A program made the position numbers and the translations under genes. Under the pieces are notes generated by a model. It searched no databases. It saw nothing but the letters and a program-made list of their open reading frames with translations, and was not told the origin of the DNA. 64,000 nt of DNA, from the NCBI RefSeq assembly GCF_013623775.1, contig NZ_JABFAM010000015.1:1-64000 (forward strand), read 5' to 3'. This document shows positions 43,590-52,582 of the stretch, in pieces. Position 1 is the stretch's first letter. Each line of letters begins with the position of its first letter. The stretch comes from Rufibacter sp. XAAS-G3-1 (GTDB taxonomy: Bacteria > Bacteroidota > Bacteroidia > Cytophagales > Hymenobacteraceae).

Positions 43590-43805
43590 CGGTTGGCCAG
43601 GTGCATGCGTGTAAGCCGAAGCCAAAAACGTTTCTGCTGAAGCATGGCAGAAATGCGGGATAACCAGCAAAGGGAGCATGTCTTTCACTTGAACCATGCT
43701 AACCTTGCAAGGGAACTTTTGCTAAAGGTGCTGTTAGGGATTGATAAACTTGAAAGAGCAAGAAAGTAACCTTGAGCCACGGAAGTAAGTAGCAGGACAA
43801 ATGAA

Positions 43806-43967
43806 GCTAAGTACGGAGACAGCATTACGTTATACTATTTGTCTTCCTTAAAGGATCTGGTGGGCGAACTAGAATAGCTTTGATGGAGCGCTATTGCCGT
43901 TCGCAACCAAGATCCTTCCAGGAGGAAGACAAAAGAGTAGGACAAACTAATTTTTCCGCGTACTTAT
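43806..43967 (-). repeat. GGATC-type inverted repeat element, copy B
   Basis: The core 43838-43933 pairs TTTGTCTTCCTTAAAGGATC with a mostly complementary right arm. Its outer flanks are the reverse complement of those around copy A at 7 kb. Confidence 0.65.
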
Positions 43968-43973
43968 CTCTTT

Positions 43974-44092
43974 TGTTTTCCTTAAAGAATCTGGTGGGCG
44001 AATCGGGAATAAACGCCCTTGCCCTCCGCCACCCAAATCCTTGCAGGAGGACAGGGAGCAGAGAAGAGAAAATTATTTCTGTCCGAATACTT
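43974..44092 (-). repeat. GGATC-type inverted repeat element, copy C (diverged)
   Basis: TTGTTTTCCTTAAAGAATCT and AAATCCTTGCAGGAGGACAG form the arms. Directly follows copy B, so the two may be a tandem insertion or a duplication. Confidence 0.55.
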
Positions 44093-44309
44093 AAATCCGC
44101 GGCATTGTCAGGTCATTAAGAACAGCTTCTGTTTTTTCGCTTCTAAGGGGTCAAAGCGTTTTGTAGATAATGCAATTATTCTGAAGAAAGTGGGAATTGT
44201 AAACCTTCTTAATAGTAAGGACAGGAACTCCTGCTAACTTTTTCTTATCTTGTAGGTGCGGGCGGCTACAACCAGTGGTTTCCCGGCCTTTATTTTTTAC
44301 ATGTTGAGT

Positions 44310-44756
44310 ATGAAAAACACGATTCCGGTAGTTTTGGCTGCCTCTCTGTTCTGCTTTGCAAGTTGCTCTAAAACCAATGATACAACTGCTGCAGAGAACA
44401 ATAAAACGCAAAATACGGCCTTGCCGGTGAATTCCCCTACCGTAAACACCACCACGCCTGTTATGACCCAGCCGACGCCTGCGGGACAACCGGCGCAAGC
44501 GTCACAGCCAGTGGTTGCCGCCGGTTTAAACCCGGCACACGGCCAGCCCGGCCACCGCTGTGATATTCAGGTGGGCGCACCCTTGAACTCGCCCCCCCAG
44601 ACAACTGCCACCCCCGGTGCTGCTCCCGCGGGCTTACCGCCCGCGCCCGTTCTTCCGTCTGCGCCACCTATCTCTACCGCCAAGGGGTTGAACCCACCGC
44701 ACGGACAACCCGGCCATGACTGCAGTATTGCCGTAGGCGCTCCTTTGAAAAAATAA
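44310..44756 (+). CDS. lipoprotein with duplicated HGxPGHxC motif
   Basis: Protein of 148 residues. Lipobox LFCFASC at about residue 16-19, then a low-complexity Thr/Pro/Ala/Gln chain. It contains two copies of a 20-residue module: GLNPAHGQPGHRCDIQVGAP (about 76-95) and GLNPPHGQPGHDCSIAVGAP (about 124-143). Each has one Cys and two His, which could hold a metal or form a disulfide between copies. The function of this motif is not known to me; similar modules occur at the ends of other Bacteroidota lipoproteins. A second start at 44301 is possible. Confidence 0.75.
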   Translation: MKNTIPVVLAASLFCFASCSKTNDTTAAENNKTQNTALPVNSPTVNTTTPVMTQPTPAGQPAQASQPVVAAGLNPAHGQPGHRCDIQVGAPLNSPPQTTATPGAAPAGLPPAPVLPSAPPISTAKGLNPPHGQPGHDCSIAVGAPLKK

Positions 44757-44836
44757 CTTTAGAATGCGCAGGCAATCCCTGAGTGCTTCTGCTTTCATTA
44801 CCTGGCCTTCCGCAGAAAGTACCGTAGAAGGTGATG

Positions 44837-44874
44837 CGTTTTGGGCCTATTTTTCGGAAAACAGACCCAAAACG
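44837..44874. repeat. 38-bp palindrome family, copy 16
   Basis: CGTTTTGGGCCTATTTT, loop TCGG, AAAACAGACCCAAAACG. Confidence 0.75.
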
Positions 44875-44989
44875 CAGAAACCGGAGTTATTGGATATTGG
44901 TTGAGACCAGGCACTGCCTTGTCTCGGGCACGTATTGCTTTCTGCGGTTGGTTTTTCCCGCGGGGGCAGACATCCTCCCTTCGCCCCAG

Positions 44990-45027
44990 CGTTTTGGGGC
45001 TGGTTTGCGGAAAACGGGCTCTAAACG
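44990..45027. repeat. 38-bp palindrome family, copy 17
   Basis: CGTTTTGGGGCTGGTTT, loop GCGG, AAAACGGGCTCTAAACG. Followed by GGCATTGG of the composite block. Confidence 0.65.
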
Positions 45028-45182
45028 GCATTGGCCCAGACGCTCGCAGGTCTAAGGACGCTATGAGGTCTTTGGCGCAGACGGCATCGCGGAAGCAGGC
45101 TTTAGAAAACGTGAACTCGGGAATTAAAGGGATACGATAATCCATTTTGTTTCCATTGTTTGCCTTTCTACTAGGCTGTACA

Positions 45183-45347
45183 CGCATTCCGTCCCCCTTG
45201 GAAGGGGGTAGGGGGATGCCAAAGGCGGAAGAGGGCGGAAATCCGCCTGTCCAATGGTACATCCTCCCCCTCTTGGAGCTTCCAAAATGCCGTATTCAGC
45301 ACGAGTAATCATCCCCCTACCCCCTTCCAAGGGGGACGGAAGGCGTG
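45183..45347. repeat. CCCCCTTC inverted repeat element, copy 2 (165 bp)
   Basis: Arms 45183-45219 and 45310-45347 carry GCATTCCGTCCCCCTTGGAA and its complement. In both copies the arm centre is itself palindromic (TTTGAA in copy 1 and TTGGAA in copy 2, between C and G runs). Confidence 0.65.
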
Positions 45348-45377
45348 AGAATTTCCGAGTTCACGTTAGAAAGTAAA

Positions 45378-45435
45378 CTGGCGCGAGACTCCGGTCTCGT
45401 GCCATGGGATGAAGCGAGTCTCCAGACTCGCCGGG
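45378..45435 (+). repeat. GAGACT module, copy 4
   Basis: GGCGCGAGACTCCGGTCTCG then GATGAAGCGAGTCTCCAGAC. Two small palindromes around GAGAC/GTCTC. Confidence 0.7.
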
Positions 45436-45467
45436 GCTCTCCATTGATGCTCTCCTGCAAAGGTGGG

Positions 45468-46781
45468 TTACTGCTTCTTTTTCTTCGCCGCTTTCTTTAC
45501 CGCTTTGGTGTACCTGGCAATAAGCGGCATGGTGCTGTCTGTGTCAAAAACAGAATTGAGGCCTTGTTCTTCCTGCGGAGGATCTCCCATGAGGTCATCG
45601 CCGGGTTTCCAGAAATGGCGCGCTGGGTTAGGCCGGGCGGTTCCGCTGAAGCCCCAGAAATTGGCTCCGGCCAAGGCGTCTTTCTCTTTCGCGCTGGTGA
45701 GTACCCGCTCAAACACGTGCCGGTAATACTTGTTACGGGCAGAGGTAGGATCAGTAAGGTTGTATTGGTGGTGATCTCGCGGTAACCCGAATTCTTCCAT
45801 CACAATCGGCTTTTTCTGTTCGCGGGCGAAGGCGATGTGCCGATCCATGTACTGGTCTGTCTTGGCGACGGCAGAATCTACCGTGCCGGGGATGTTCTTG
45901 ATGTCCAGCCAGCCCCAGTTTTTCGGCCAGATGTGCATGGTCAAGTAATCAATGTTAGGGTCAGTGTGCACTTGCTTGAACACGTCTATGGAAGCCTCAG
46001 AGCCGTGCGAGCCTTCTGAGCCGGTAGAAACCAGGTGGTTTTTGTCTAAGGATTTGATTAATGCGGCAGTGCTTTTAATCCATTTATCATAAGCCGGTAC
46101 GTTGGCCATGGAGAAAGCGCGGGGCTCGTTCGCAATCTGCCAAGCCATGATCACCGGGTCTTCGGTGTACTTTTTGTTTGTGAACTGATTTGTGCGGCTT
46201 AGCATATAGGTAATATGATCAGCAAATTGCTGCTTACAGGGGGCGCATTGGTGGAACTGGCCTACATAGCGCATGAAACCAGCCCAGTCATTGTTGTTCG
46301 CCAGCGCGTAGGGGATGGGGCCGTAGCCGTTCCAGTTCAGGTACTGCCCGTACCCACCCGACCATTCCCAGGAGTTGTTCAGGTACAGCACGGCTTTCAT
46401 ATCGCGTTTGGCCATTTCGGCTAACAGGAAGTCAAGCCCGGCCAGCAGCGTGTCATTGTACACGCCCGGTGACATCTGTAACCCCGGTGAGACGCGGTAA
46501 GGCTGATTGTTCGGGCCTTCGGCACCGGCCAGAATACGCAGGTTGGTTGCGCCCGTTTTCTTCAGCATATCCAATTCTTTGGTTAGTCTAACGCGGTCAC
46601 CGCCTTGGCCGGTAGAACCCAGCAAACCACCGTACCAGTAATTGGTGCCCACATAGTAGTAAGGCTTGCCGTCTAAGGTGAACAGGTGGCCGTCTGTTTC
46701 CACAAAGCCAATTGCCTTCTGGGCGTAAAGCTGGGAAAAGGAAGTACACAGCAGGGCGAGAAGAAGATAGAGTTTTTTCAT
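45468..46781 (-). CDS. glycoside hydrolase family 5 endo-beta-mannanase
   Basis: Protein of 437 residues. Signal peptide ends near SQLYAQ (about 21). The GH5 barrel starts with LDGKPYYYVGTNYWYGGLLG, the start typical of GH5_7 mannanases. The acid/base Glu is in AWQIANEPRAF (about 221) and the nucleophile in PIVMEEFGLPRD (about 321). A Lys-rich tail (KAAKKKKQ) ends it. It would cut beta-1,4-mannan chains outside or in the periplasm. It is the last gene of the leftward mannan cluster, separated from the esterase gene by a GGATC inverted repeat, so it may have its own promoter. Confidence 0.9.
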   Translation of the reverse strand: MKKLYLLLALLCTSFSQLYAQKAIGFVETDGHLFTLDGKPYYYVGTNYWYGGLLGSTGQGGDRVRLTKELDMLKKTGATNLRILAGAEGPNNQPYRVSPGLQMSPGVYNDTLLAGLDFLLAEMAKRDMKAVLYLNNSWEWSGGYGQYLNWNGYGPIPYALANNNDWAGFMRYVGQFHQCAPCKQQFADHITYMLSRTNQFTNKKYTEDPVIMAWQIANEPRAFSMANVPAYDKWIKSTAALIKSLDKNHLVSTGSEGSHGSEASIDVFKQVHTDPNIDYLTMHIWPKNWGWLDIKNIPGTVDSAVAKTDQYMDRHIAFAREQKKPIVMEEFGLPRDHHQYNLTDPTSARNKYYRHVFERVLTSAKEKDALAGANFWGFSGTARPNPARHFWKPGDDLMGDPPQEEQGLNSVFDTDSTMPLIARYTKAVKKAAKKKKQ

Positions 46782-47079
46782 ATACTTTCAAATAAGGAGT
46801 GCTGTTTGAGTTAGCATGAAGCAAGCAGCAGAGTGGAGAGACAAATCAAACTATACCTCTCTGTCATCCTGAAAGGATCTTGGCAGCAAACGGCAGTAGC
46901 GTTTATTTAAGGCCTGTTTAGTTCGCCCATAAGATCCTTTCAGGATGACAGAGAGGGGTTGAATGAGGAATAGAGAATGAATTGTTTAGTTATTCGCAAG
47001 CCTTTTAAAGTCTCTAGGAGAGCTTTTGGAGGGCTTTAGGTGCCTTTTTCAGAAAAGCCGCTTAAAATAAGGTATGAAG
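46782..47079. other. intergenic stretch of 298 bp between GH5 and esterase genes
   Basis: Holds GGATC inverted repeat copy D. Nothing else recognised. Confidence 0.5.
46856..46956. repeat. GGATC-type inverted repeat element, copy D
   Basis: Perfect 26-bp arms (46856-46881 and 46931-46956) with TCATCCTGAAAGGATCTT at the inner end. Lies 75 bp upstream of the GH5 start. Confidence 0.75.
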
Positions 47080-48483
47080 TTAGTTCCTCTTTGGCCAGTT
47101 ATCGGTTCTGAAGGCAGAGGCGGGTTGGCCTGCTTTGTTGAAGAGGTTAGGATTGGCGCTATTGCTCCAGCCCATCCGGACGGCCACCGGGTTCTTCACG
47201 CCCTTGGCGCTCACCACAATGGTTTGGCCGTCTACTTTGGCCTGGGCGGGCACAAACTTCTGGTCTTCGCCGGCGATCTCAAAATGGGTGAGTTCTTTGC
47301 CTTTCACCACCAGGCCTTGGTCTGCATAGTCAAAATGGAGGCGGATTTTGTCTCCTTCTTTCTTCATCTCGCGGTACACCGGGCCAGAGAAAAGCACGTC
47401 TTTCTTACCGTAAGTTTTGTTCAGGGCCCAGGCAGCGAGGCGTTTGCCTACGTCCAGTTTGTTTCTGGGGTGGATGTCGTCTACGTTGCCCACGTCACTG
47501 ATGACGGCCATGCCCGTGTTGGGAACGCTTAAGGTTTTCAATTGGGCTTCGGCTAAACGGGGCCATTCTTCGGCACCGCCGTACTTGTAAGGCGCAATCT
47601 GCACAAAGTAGAAAGGGAACTTGTTTTTCCAGGCGGTGCGCCAATCTTGGATTAAAGCGGGCAGCATTTGGGCGTAGACGTCTGGGGCATCTACGTTAGA
47701 CTCGCCCTGGTACCAAAGCGCACCCGCCAGGCGGAAGGGGATGAGCGGCGCAATCATGGCGTTGTAGGCTTTGGCGGGCTGCGTGGGGCCGTATTCCACT
47801 TCTTTGCGTTTTGCGGCAGATTCTGCCAAAACAGGGTTAGAAGCGATGGCGGGCGCACTAAACCAAATCTCGGCGGGGGTGCCGCCCCAACTGCTGTTAA
47901 TCAAGCCAACCGGCGCTTTCAGGTTCTGGTGAATCTCCCGCCCGAAGAAATAGCCCACCGCACTGAAATGTTTCATGGTCTCGGGCGTGCAGACTACCCA
48001 TTGGCCTGGCAAATCTAGTTGCGGCGCATCGGCGGTACGCTTTGAAACCTGGAAGAAGCGGATAGACGGGTAATTGGCTTCTTGGATGTGCTGCTCGGCG
48101 TTGTCAATACCGGCGTTGGCGTTCCAGTCCATATTGGATTGACCCGAGCATAACCAAACTTCGCCCAGCAACACGTCTTCCAGCACCAAGGTGTTATAGC
48201 CTTTCACCGTTACCGTTTGCGGGCTGCTGGCGGCGGAAGTCTGCAATTTTACTTCCCACCTGGCCTGGTTATTCACCTTGGTTTTGACGGGTTTGTTGTC
48301 CCAACTGCCGGTCACGGTGACTTCCTCGCCGGTGTTGCCCCAGCCCCAAATGGTTACCTCGGCCTTGCGCTGCAGTACCATGTGGTTCCCGATGATAGCC
48401 GGAAGGGAGACGGCTCCCGCCGAGGTGGTTGCGCCGGTAAGCAGCATGCCAATAAAGAGTTTTCCTACTGATTTCAATTTCAT
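47080..48483 (-). CDS. sialate O-acetylesterase-family carbohydrate esterase
   Basis: Protein of 467 residues. Signal peptide ends near TSAGAVS. The SGNH-type catalytic Ser lies in LCSGQSNMDWN (about residue 113), preceded by the beta domain with IIGNHMVLQRKAEVTIWGWG. Further blocks are LINSSWGGTPAEIW and ALWYQGESNVDAPDVY, and the Asp/His pair is in VDDIHPRNK near the C-terminus. Members remove acetyl groups from sialic acid or plant polysaccharides. Within this cluster deacetylation of acetylated glucomannan is the more likely role. Palindrome 18 separates it from the GH27 gene upstream. Confidence 0.88.
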   Translation of the reverse strand: MKLKSVGKLFIGMLLTGATTSAGAVSLPAIIGNHMVLQRKAEVTIWGWGNTGEEVTVTGSWDNKPVKTKVNNQARWEVKLQTSAASSPQTVTVKGYNTLVLEDVLLGEVWLCSGQSNMDWNANAGIDNAEQHIQEANYPSIRFFQVSKRTADAPQLDLPGQWVVCTPETMKHFSAVGYFFGREIHQNLKAPVGLINSSWGGTPAEIWFSAPAIASNPVLAESAAKRKEVEYGPTQPAKAYNAMIAPLIPFRLAGALWYQGESNVDAPDVYAQMLPALIQDWRTAWKNKFPFYFVQIAPYKYGGAEEWPRLAEAQLKTLSVPNTGMAVISDVGNVDDIHPRNKLDVGKRLAAWALNKTYGKKDVLFSGPVYREMKKEGDKIRLHFDYADQGLVVKGKELTHFEIAGEDQKFVPAQAKVDGQTIVVSAKGVKNPVAVRMGWSNSANPNLFNKAGQPASAFRTDNWPKRN

Positions 48484-48565
48484 CTTGCCTAAACTATTGC
48501 GTGAATCTTAAGGTAAGCAGAAGTTCTAAAAGAACTGCGGTTATCGTTCACTTCTGCTGTAAATG

Positions 48566-48603
48566 CATTTTAGGCCTGTTTTGCAGAAAACAGGCCTAAA
48601 ACA
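48566..48603. repeat. 38-bp palindrome family, copy 18
   Basis: TTTTAGGCCTGTTTT, loop GCAG, AAAACAGGCCTAAAA: perfect 15-bp arms, 12 bp after the GH27 stop. Confidence 0.85.
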
Positions 48604-48615
48604 GAAAAAGATACT

Positions 48616-49845
48616 TTATTCAGAAAGCACCAATAGCACCACGTCGTGGGCAGGCACGGTAGCCTCGAAAGCTTTTTTAGTGGTGCCCTGGCTTTTCTTC
48701 GTCCACACGTCTCTGATTTTGTAGTCAGTTTTGCCGCCGTTCAGCTCTCTTTTGGAAAGGTCATCGGTGATGGGCGTTTTCTTCCAGTCGAAGGTTACTT
48801 TCTGCGGAGTCTTGGCTCTGTTCAGGAAGGTCACGGCCCACTTGCCGCCCTCCAACGGTTTCACCCAGGTTTCCAGGCTGTCTTTCACCAAATACCTTAA
48901 GCCCTGCACGCCGAGTTTGTCTTGGTTGATGGCGAGCACTTCCTGGTCGGTTAAAATGGCAACGGTTTCTTTGCTCATCTTGCGCAGATCGTTTCCGGCG
49001 ATGAGCGGGGCGGCTAGCATGCTCCACATGGTGAAGTGGGCCCGGTCTTCGTTCACGGCCATCCCGTTGCCTACTTCCAGCATGTCGGGGTCGTTCCAGT
49101 GACCCGGCCCAGCGTATTGGCGCAGGCCTTCCTGCTTGTCCAGAATCTGCATCACGCCCCATGATTTCCAGGTGCCGTGGTCTTCCACGCAGTCAAAGCA
49201 GTTGTAGATGTCGCCGGTAGTTCTCCATAGGTGCCCAACGGCCGGGCCCCATTCCCAGGGCTTGTCGGTGCCCCACTCGCAGATGCTGAGCACTACCGGA
49301 CGGCCGGCTTTTTGCAAGGCGGCGGCAATGGTTTTGTAAGCGCCTTCGGCTTTCAGGCCTTCGGTGTTGCACCAGTCGTATTTGAGGTAATCAATGCCCC
49401 AGTTGGCGTACATCTGCGCGTCCTGGAACTCATACCCGCGGCTACCCGGACGGCCCCCGCAGGTCTGGGAACCGGCATCAGAGTAGATGCCTAGTTTCAA
49501 GCCTTTGGAGTGCACGTAATCGGCTAAGGCTTTCATTCCAGACGGGAAGCGCTTAGGATCGGCGTGGATGAAGCCCAGGCTGTCGCGGTCGCCGTGCCAG
49601 CAGTCGTCAATGTTGATGTACTCATAACCGGCGGCTTTCATGCCCGAACTCACCATGGCATCGGCGGTTTCTCTAATCAGTTTTTCGTCTACGTTGCAGG
49701 CAAATTTGTTCCAACTGTTCCAGCCCATGGGAGGGGTCATGGCCAAGCCTTCGTACTTCTTATAGTTCTGCGTGTAGTTGTTTCCCTGGCTAAAGGCCGA
49801 GAGGGACAGTAAGAAGGTGGCCGCGGAAAGGAATAGTTTTTTCAT
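48616..49845 (-). CDS. glycoside hydrolase family 27 alpha-galactosidase
   Basis: Protein of 409 residues. Signal peptide MKKLFLSAATFLLSLSAFS. GH27 blocks: LAMTPPMGWNSWNKFACNVD, YEYINIDDCWHGDRD, the nucleophile Asp in DYLKYDWCNTEG (about 155) and the acid/base Asp in PGHWNDPDMLEVGN (about 225). A C-terminal beta-sandwich domain completes it. It would release alpha-1,6-galactose from galactomannan. A longer reading frame reaches back to 49998 but crosses palindrome 19 and lacks a signal, so the Met at 49845 is used. Confidence 0.93.
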   Translation of the reverse strand: MKKLFLSAATFLLSLSAFSQGNNYTQNYKKYEGLAMTPPMGWNSWNKFACNVDEKLIRETADAMVSSGMKAAGYEYINIDDCWHGDRDSLGFIHADPKRFPSGMKALADYVHSKGLKLGIYSDAGSQTCGGRPGSRGYEFQDAQMYANWGIDYLKYDWCNTEGLKAEGAYKTIAAALQKAGRPVVLSICEWGTDKPWEWGPAVGHLWRTTGDIYNCFDCVEDHGTWKSWGVMQILDKQEGLRQYAGPGHWNDPDMLEVGNGMAVNEDRAHFTMWSMLAAPLIAGNDLRKMSKETVAILTDQEVLAINQDKLGVQGLRYLVKDSLETWVKPLEGGKWAVTFLNRAKTPQKVTFDWKKTPITDDLSKRELNGGKTDYKIRDVWTKKSQGTTKKAFEATVPAHDVVLLVLSE

Positions 49846-49895
49846 GTTTGTTTGATGGGTTAGGTCTGGGGAAGTATGATGTTTTGTAGGTGAAT

Positions 49896-49949
49896 CCACT
49901 TGCTGTTTTAAGGCTGTTTCTGGAAAAATAGGCTCAAAACAGCAAGTGG
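49896..49949. repeat. 38-bp palindrome family, copy 19 (extended stem)
   Basis: CCACTTGCTGTTTTAAGG on the left and AGGCTCAAAACAGCAAGTGG on the right. The eight extra outer pairs are unique to this copy. Lies 50 bp upstream of the GH27 start. Confidence 0.75.
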
Positions 49950-49983
49950 GTGAAAGCGTATTCTTCCACTTCTTTGACGGAAT

Positions 49984-50020
49984 GGTTTTAAGGCTCATTT
50001 TCCAGAATCAGCCCTCAAAC
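49984..50020. repeat. 38-bp palindrome family, copy 20
   Basis: GGTTTTAAGGCTCATTTT, then AGAATCAGCCCTCAAAC. Tandem with copy 21. Confidence 0.6.
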
Positions 50021-50028
50021 AGGAGGCT

Positions 50029-50065
50029 GGTTTTGAGTCATTTTCGCAAAAACAGGCGATAAACC
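50029..50065. repeat. 38-bp palindrome family, copy 21
   Basis: GGTTTTGAGTCATTTTCG, then AAAAACAGGCGATAAACC. Begins 13 bp after the AGE epimerase stop. Confidence 0.6.
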
Positions 50066-50078
50066 TTCTCCAAGCTGT

Positions 50079-51311
50079 TTAGCTATGAACCAGTTCTTTC
50101 TCACATCTATGAATGATTTCCAGGCAGGCCCTGGCATTGTGGTAAGGGCATTTCCAGAAACCAACTTTGTCTTCCTTTGACATGAGCGTGTAATCATCGT
50201 GCACGCCCCAATGCCATTCGCCTTCCGCCAGATCCAGAAAGTAGGTTTGGGCGAATTTCCAGGAGCCCAGCGACCGCTGCAGAAAGTCTTCGGAGCCGGT
50301 TAGCTCAAAGGCGTTGAAGAAACCCACCATCGCCTCGGCGCTCACCCACCATTCGCGGTGTTTGTCATAGTGGTTCTTGTCCACGTTGAGTTCATGGTAC
50401 AGGCTGCCATCGGGGAGCAAGGCTTCGGCGGTGGCGTTTGCCATGGTGAGGGCTACTTCCTTTACCTCTGATAAAAGGGCCTGGTCGCCCAGCGCCTCGG
50501 CGGCTTCCTGCAACAGCCAGGAGGCCTCAATGTCATGGCCGTAGGAAACCAGGTTGGCTGAGGAAATCCAGTCGCGGGAGAAGAAGAGTTTCAGGTGGCC
50601 GGTGGCCGTATCCACTATCTTTTGCAGAAACACCCCAATAAGGCTCCTTAGCTGGTTTCCCAACTGCGGGTCTGGCCAGGCACGGTACAGGTTGGCGTAG
50701 GCTTCCAGAATATGCAGGTGCGTATTCATGGTCTTGGGGTCATTGCGGTCTTTTTCGCTCAGGCGCAAGTCTTCCAGCAATTCGCCCGCTTGGCTGAAGG
50801 CCTCCAGGTACCCGCCGTGCTCGGGGTCATAGCTGTGTTTCTCCATCCACTGGAATAATTCCTGGCTTACTTTTAACGCTTCGGGGTTTTGGGTAGCCAG
50901 GTGAAATTCGCTTAGGCCGTAGATGGTGAATGCCAGCGCGTAAATCTGCTTGCGGGTGTTTAGGGGTTGGCCCTTGGCGTCCACCATCCAGTAGATTCCG
51001 CCCACGGCGGAATCCAAGAAGTGCTTGGTCAGGTATTCAAAGGCTCGGTTGGCAATGGTGAGGTACGTTTCCTGCCCCGTTTTCCGAAAAGCGGCCGAAA
51101 ACGTCCACAGGATGCGGGCATTCAGGATGCTGCCTTTGGGTGCCTCGGGGTTGACGGTTCCGGTGTGGTTTATCTGCCCCACGAAGCCGCCGTTCTGGTG
51201 GTCAAGGGTGCGCTCCATCCAGAAAGCCAATATTCTCTCCAGTTCGGTTTCCATCTCCTGCCGGTAGACCGAAAGCTGGGGTGCGAAAGAGGTATTGGGA
51301 GAAGAAATCAT
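50079..51311 (-). CDS. AGE-family epimerase, probable mannobiose/cellobiose 2-epimerase
   Basis: Protein of 410 residues, cytoplasmic (no signal). The alpha6/alpha6-barrel motifs are [60 protein letters not shown] with a catalytic His (about 250), [12 protein letters not shown] and [14 protein letters not shown] with the second His. These match cellobiose 2-epimerases. It would convert beta-1,4-mannobiose to mannosyl-glucose, the substrate of the GH130 enzyme encoded next to it. Its start overlaps the GH130 stop by 4 bp, so the two are translationally coupled. Confidence 0.9.
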   Translation of the reverse strand: MISSPNTSFAPQLSVYRQEMETELERILAFWMERTLDHQNGGFVGQINHTGTVNPEAPKGSILNARILWTFSAAFRKTGQETYLTIANRAFEYLTKHFLDSAVGGIYWMVDAKGQPLNTRKQIYALAFTIYGLSEFHLATQNPEALKVSQELFQWMEKHSYDPEHGGYLEAFSQAGELLEDLRLSEKDRNDPKTMNTHLHILEAYANLYRAWPDPQLGNQLRSLIGVFLQKIVDTATGHLKLFFSRDWISSANLVSYGHDIEASWLLQEAAEALGDQALLSEVKEVALTMANATAEALLPDGSLYHELNVDKNHYDKHREWWVSAEAMVGFFNAFELTGSEDFLQRSLGSWKFAQTYFLDLAEGEWHWGVHDDYTLMSKEDKVGFWKCPYHNARACLEIIHRCEKELVHS

Positions 51312-52531
51312 GAAGCAACGCCGTTTAATTCTGGGGCTACTGCCTGCTTTTTGCCTTGGATGTACGCTTGGTTTTTGTCTACCAGCAGATTGATTTGCTG
51401 CACCGACGCGGCAGAACGAAGCCCGTCGGCGGGGGTGTGCAGCACGTAATCCAGCAACTGGTTCACGGTGGAAGTAGCCACGTGCATTCTGGTGTCTGAA
51501 GAAGCGTAGTAGATGAACACGCTGCCGTCTTCGTCCACAATCCAGCCATTGGCGAATACCACGTTAGAAACGTCGCCCACCCGCTCTTCGCCTTCGGGGG
51601 CAATGAAGTACCCGCCCGGTTTGGCAATCACCTTGGACGGGTCTTGCAGGTCGGTGAGGAACAGGTACAGCACGTAGCGCAGACCGGCGGCGGTGTTTCT
51701 CACGCCGTGGGCCAGGTGCAGCCAGCCTTTATCCGTTTTGATAGGGGCGGGGCCCTGGCCGTTCTTTACCTCATAAACTGTGTGGTAGGCTTTTGGGTCT
51801 ACAATGAGCTCCTCGTTTACCACGGCGTTCTCCATGGAATCGGTCAAACCCCAGCCAATACCGCCGCGGCTGCCCGCTTCAATAAAGCTGTCCTGCGGAC
51901 GGGTGTACAGGGCGTATTTGCCGTTTACAAACTCCGGGTGTAGAACCACGTTGCGCTGTTGCGGTGAAGTGGTCTTCAGGTCAGGTAATCTTTCCCAGGT
52001 TTTCAGGTCATGGGTACGGGCAATGCCGCACTGGGCGGTGGCCGAAGACTGGTCGCCTTCGGGGGCAAAAGGGTCTTTGCGCTCGGTGCAGAACAGGCCG
52101 TAAATCCAGCCGTCTTCGTGCTGTGTCACGCGCATGTCGTACACGTTGATGTCTGGGTCTTCGGTCTCGGGCAGGGTGATAGGCCGCTCCCAGCACTGGA
52201 AGTTGTCAATCCCGTTCGGGCTCTCGGCCACGGCGAAGAACGATTTGCGGTCATTGCCTTCCACCCGCACCACCAGCAGGTAGTTGCCGTTCAGCTTGAT
52301 GGCGCCCGCGTTGAAAGCCGCGTTCACGCCGATGCGCTCCATAAAGTAGGGGTTCGTCTCGGGGTTCAGGTCGTAGCGCCAGGCAATGGGGGCATGCTGA
52401 TGGGTTAAAACCGGGAATTTATATTTGTCATAGATGCCGTTGCCCAGGGGCTGCTTCTCGTTCTTTCTGGTGATTAGGGCAGAATGAAACTGCTCCAATG
52501 CTTGCTGTCTTTTCTGGAAGGTGTTTTCCAT
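51308..52531 (-). CDS. GH130 beta-1,4-mannosylglucose phosphorylase
   Basis: Protein of 407 residues without signal peptide. Five-bladed propeller motifs include [39 protein letters not shown] (catalytic Asp region), [18 protein letters not shown] and [11 protein letters not shown]. The pattern is that of GH130_1, 4-O-beta-D-mannosyl-D-glucose phosphorylase, which uses phosphate to give mannose-1-phosphate and glucose. The epimerase gene is fused to it by a 4-bp overlap and the transporter gene lies 51 bp upstream. Together they form the cytoplasmic arm of mannan use. Confidence 0.92.
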   Translation of the reverse strand: MENTFQKRQQALEQFHSALITRKNEKQPLGNGIYDKYKFPVLTHQHAPIAWRYDLNPETNPYFMERIGVNAAFNAGAIKLNGNYLLVVRVEGNDRKSFFAVAESPNGIDNFQCWERPITLPETEDPDINVYDMRVTQHEDGWIYGLFCTERKDPFAPEGDQSSATAQCGIARTHDLKTWERLPDLKTTSPQQRNVVLHPEFVNGKYALYTRPQDSFIEAGSRGGIGWGLTDSMENAVVNEELIVDPKAYHTVYEVKNGQGPAPIKTDKGWLHLAHGVRNTAAGLRYVLYLFLTDLQDPSKVIAKPGGYFIAPEGEERVGDVSNVVFANGWIVDEDGSVFIYYASSDTRMHVATSTVNQLLDYVLHTPADGLRSAASVQQINLLVDKNQAYIQGKKQAVAPELNGVAS

Positions 52532-52582
52532 GATGGTAATGGTAAAGGGTTAATATGCGGCAGATGTTGGGCCGCGGATTGC

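Larger units (their letters stand above)
43590..44309. other. intergenic stretch of 720 bp with inverted repeats
   Basis: Mostly GGATC-type inverted repeat element copies B and C in tandem. Short open frames across them are repeat artefacts. Confidence 0.55.
44757..45467. other. repeat-rich intergenic stretch of 711 bp
   Basis: Contains palindromes 16 and 17, part of the composite block (45026-45110), CCCCCTTC element copy 2 and GAGACT module copy 4. No gene. Confidence 0.55.
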
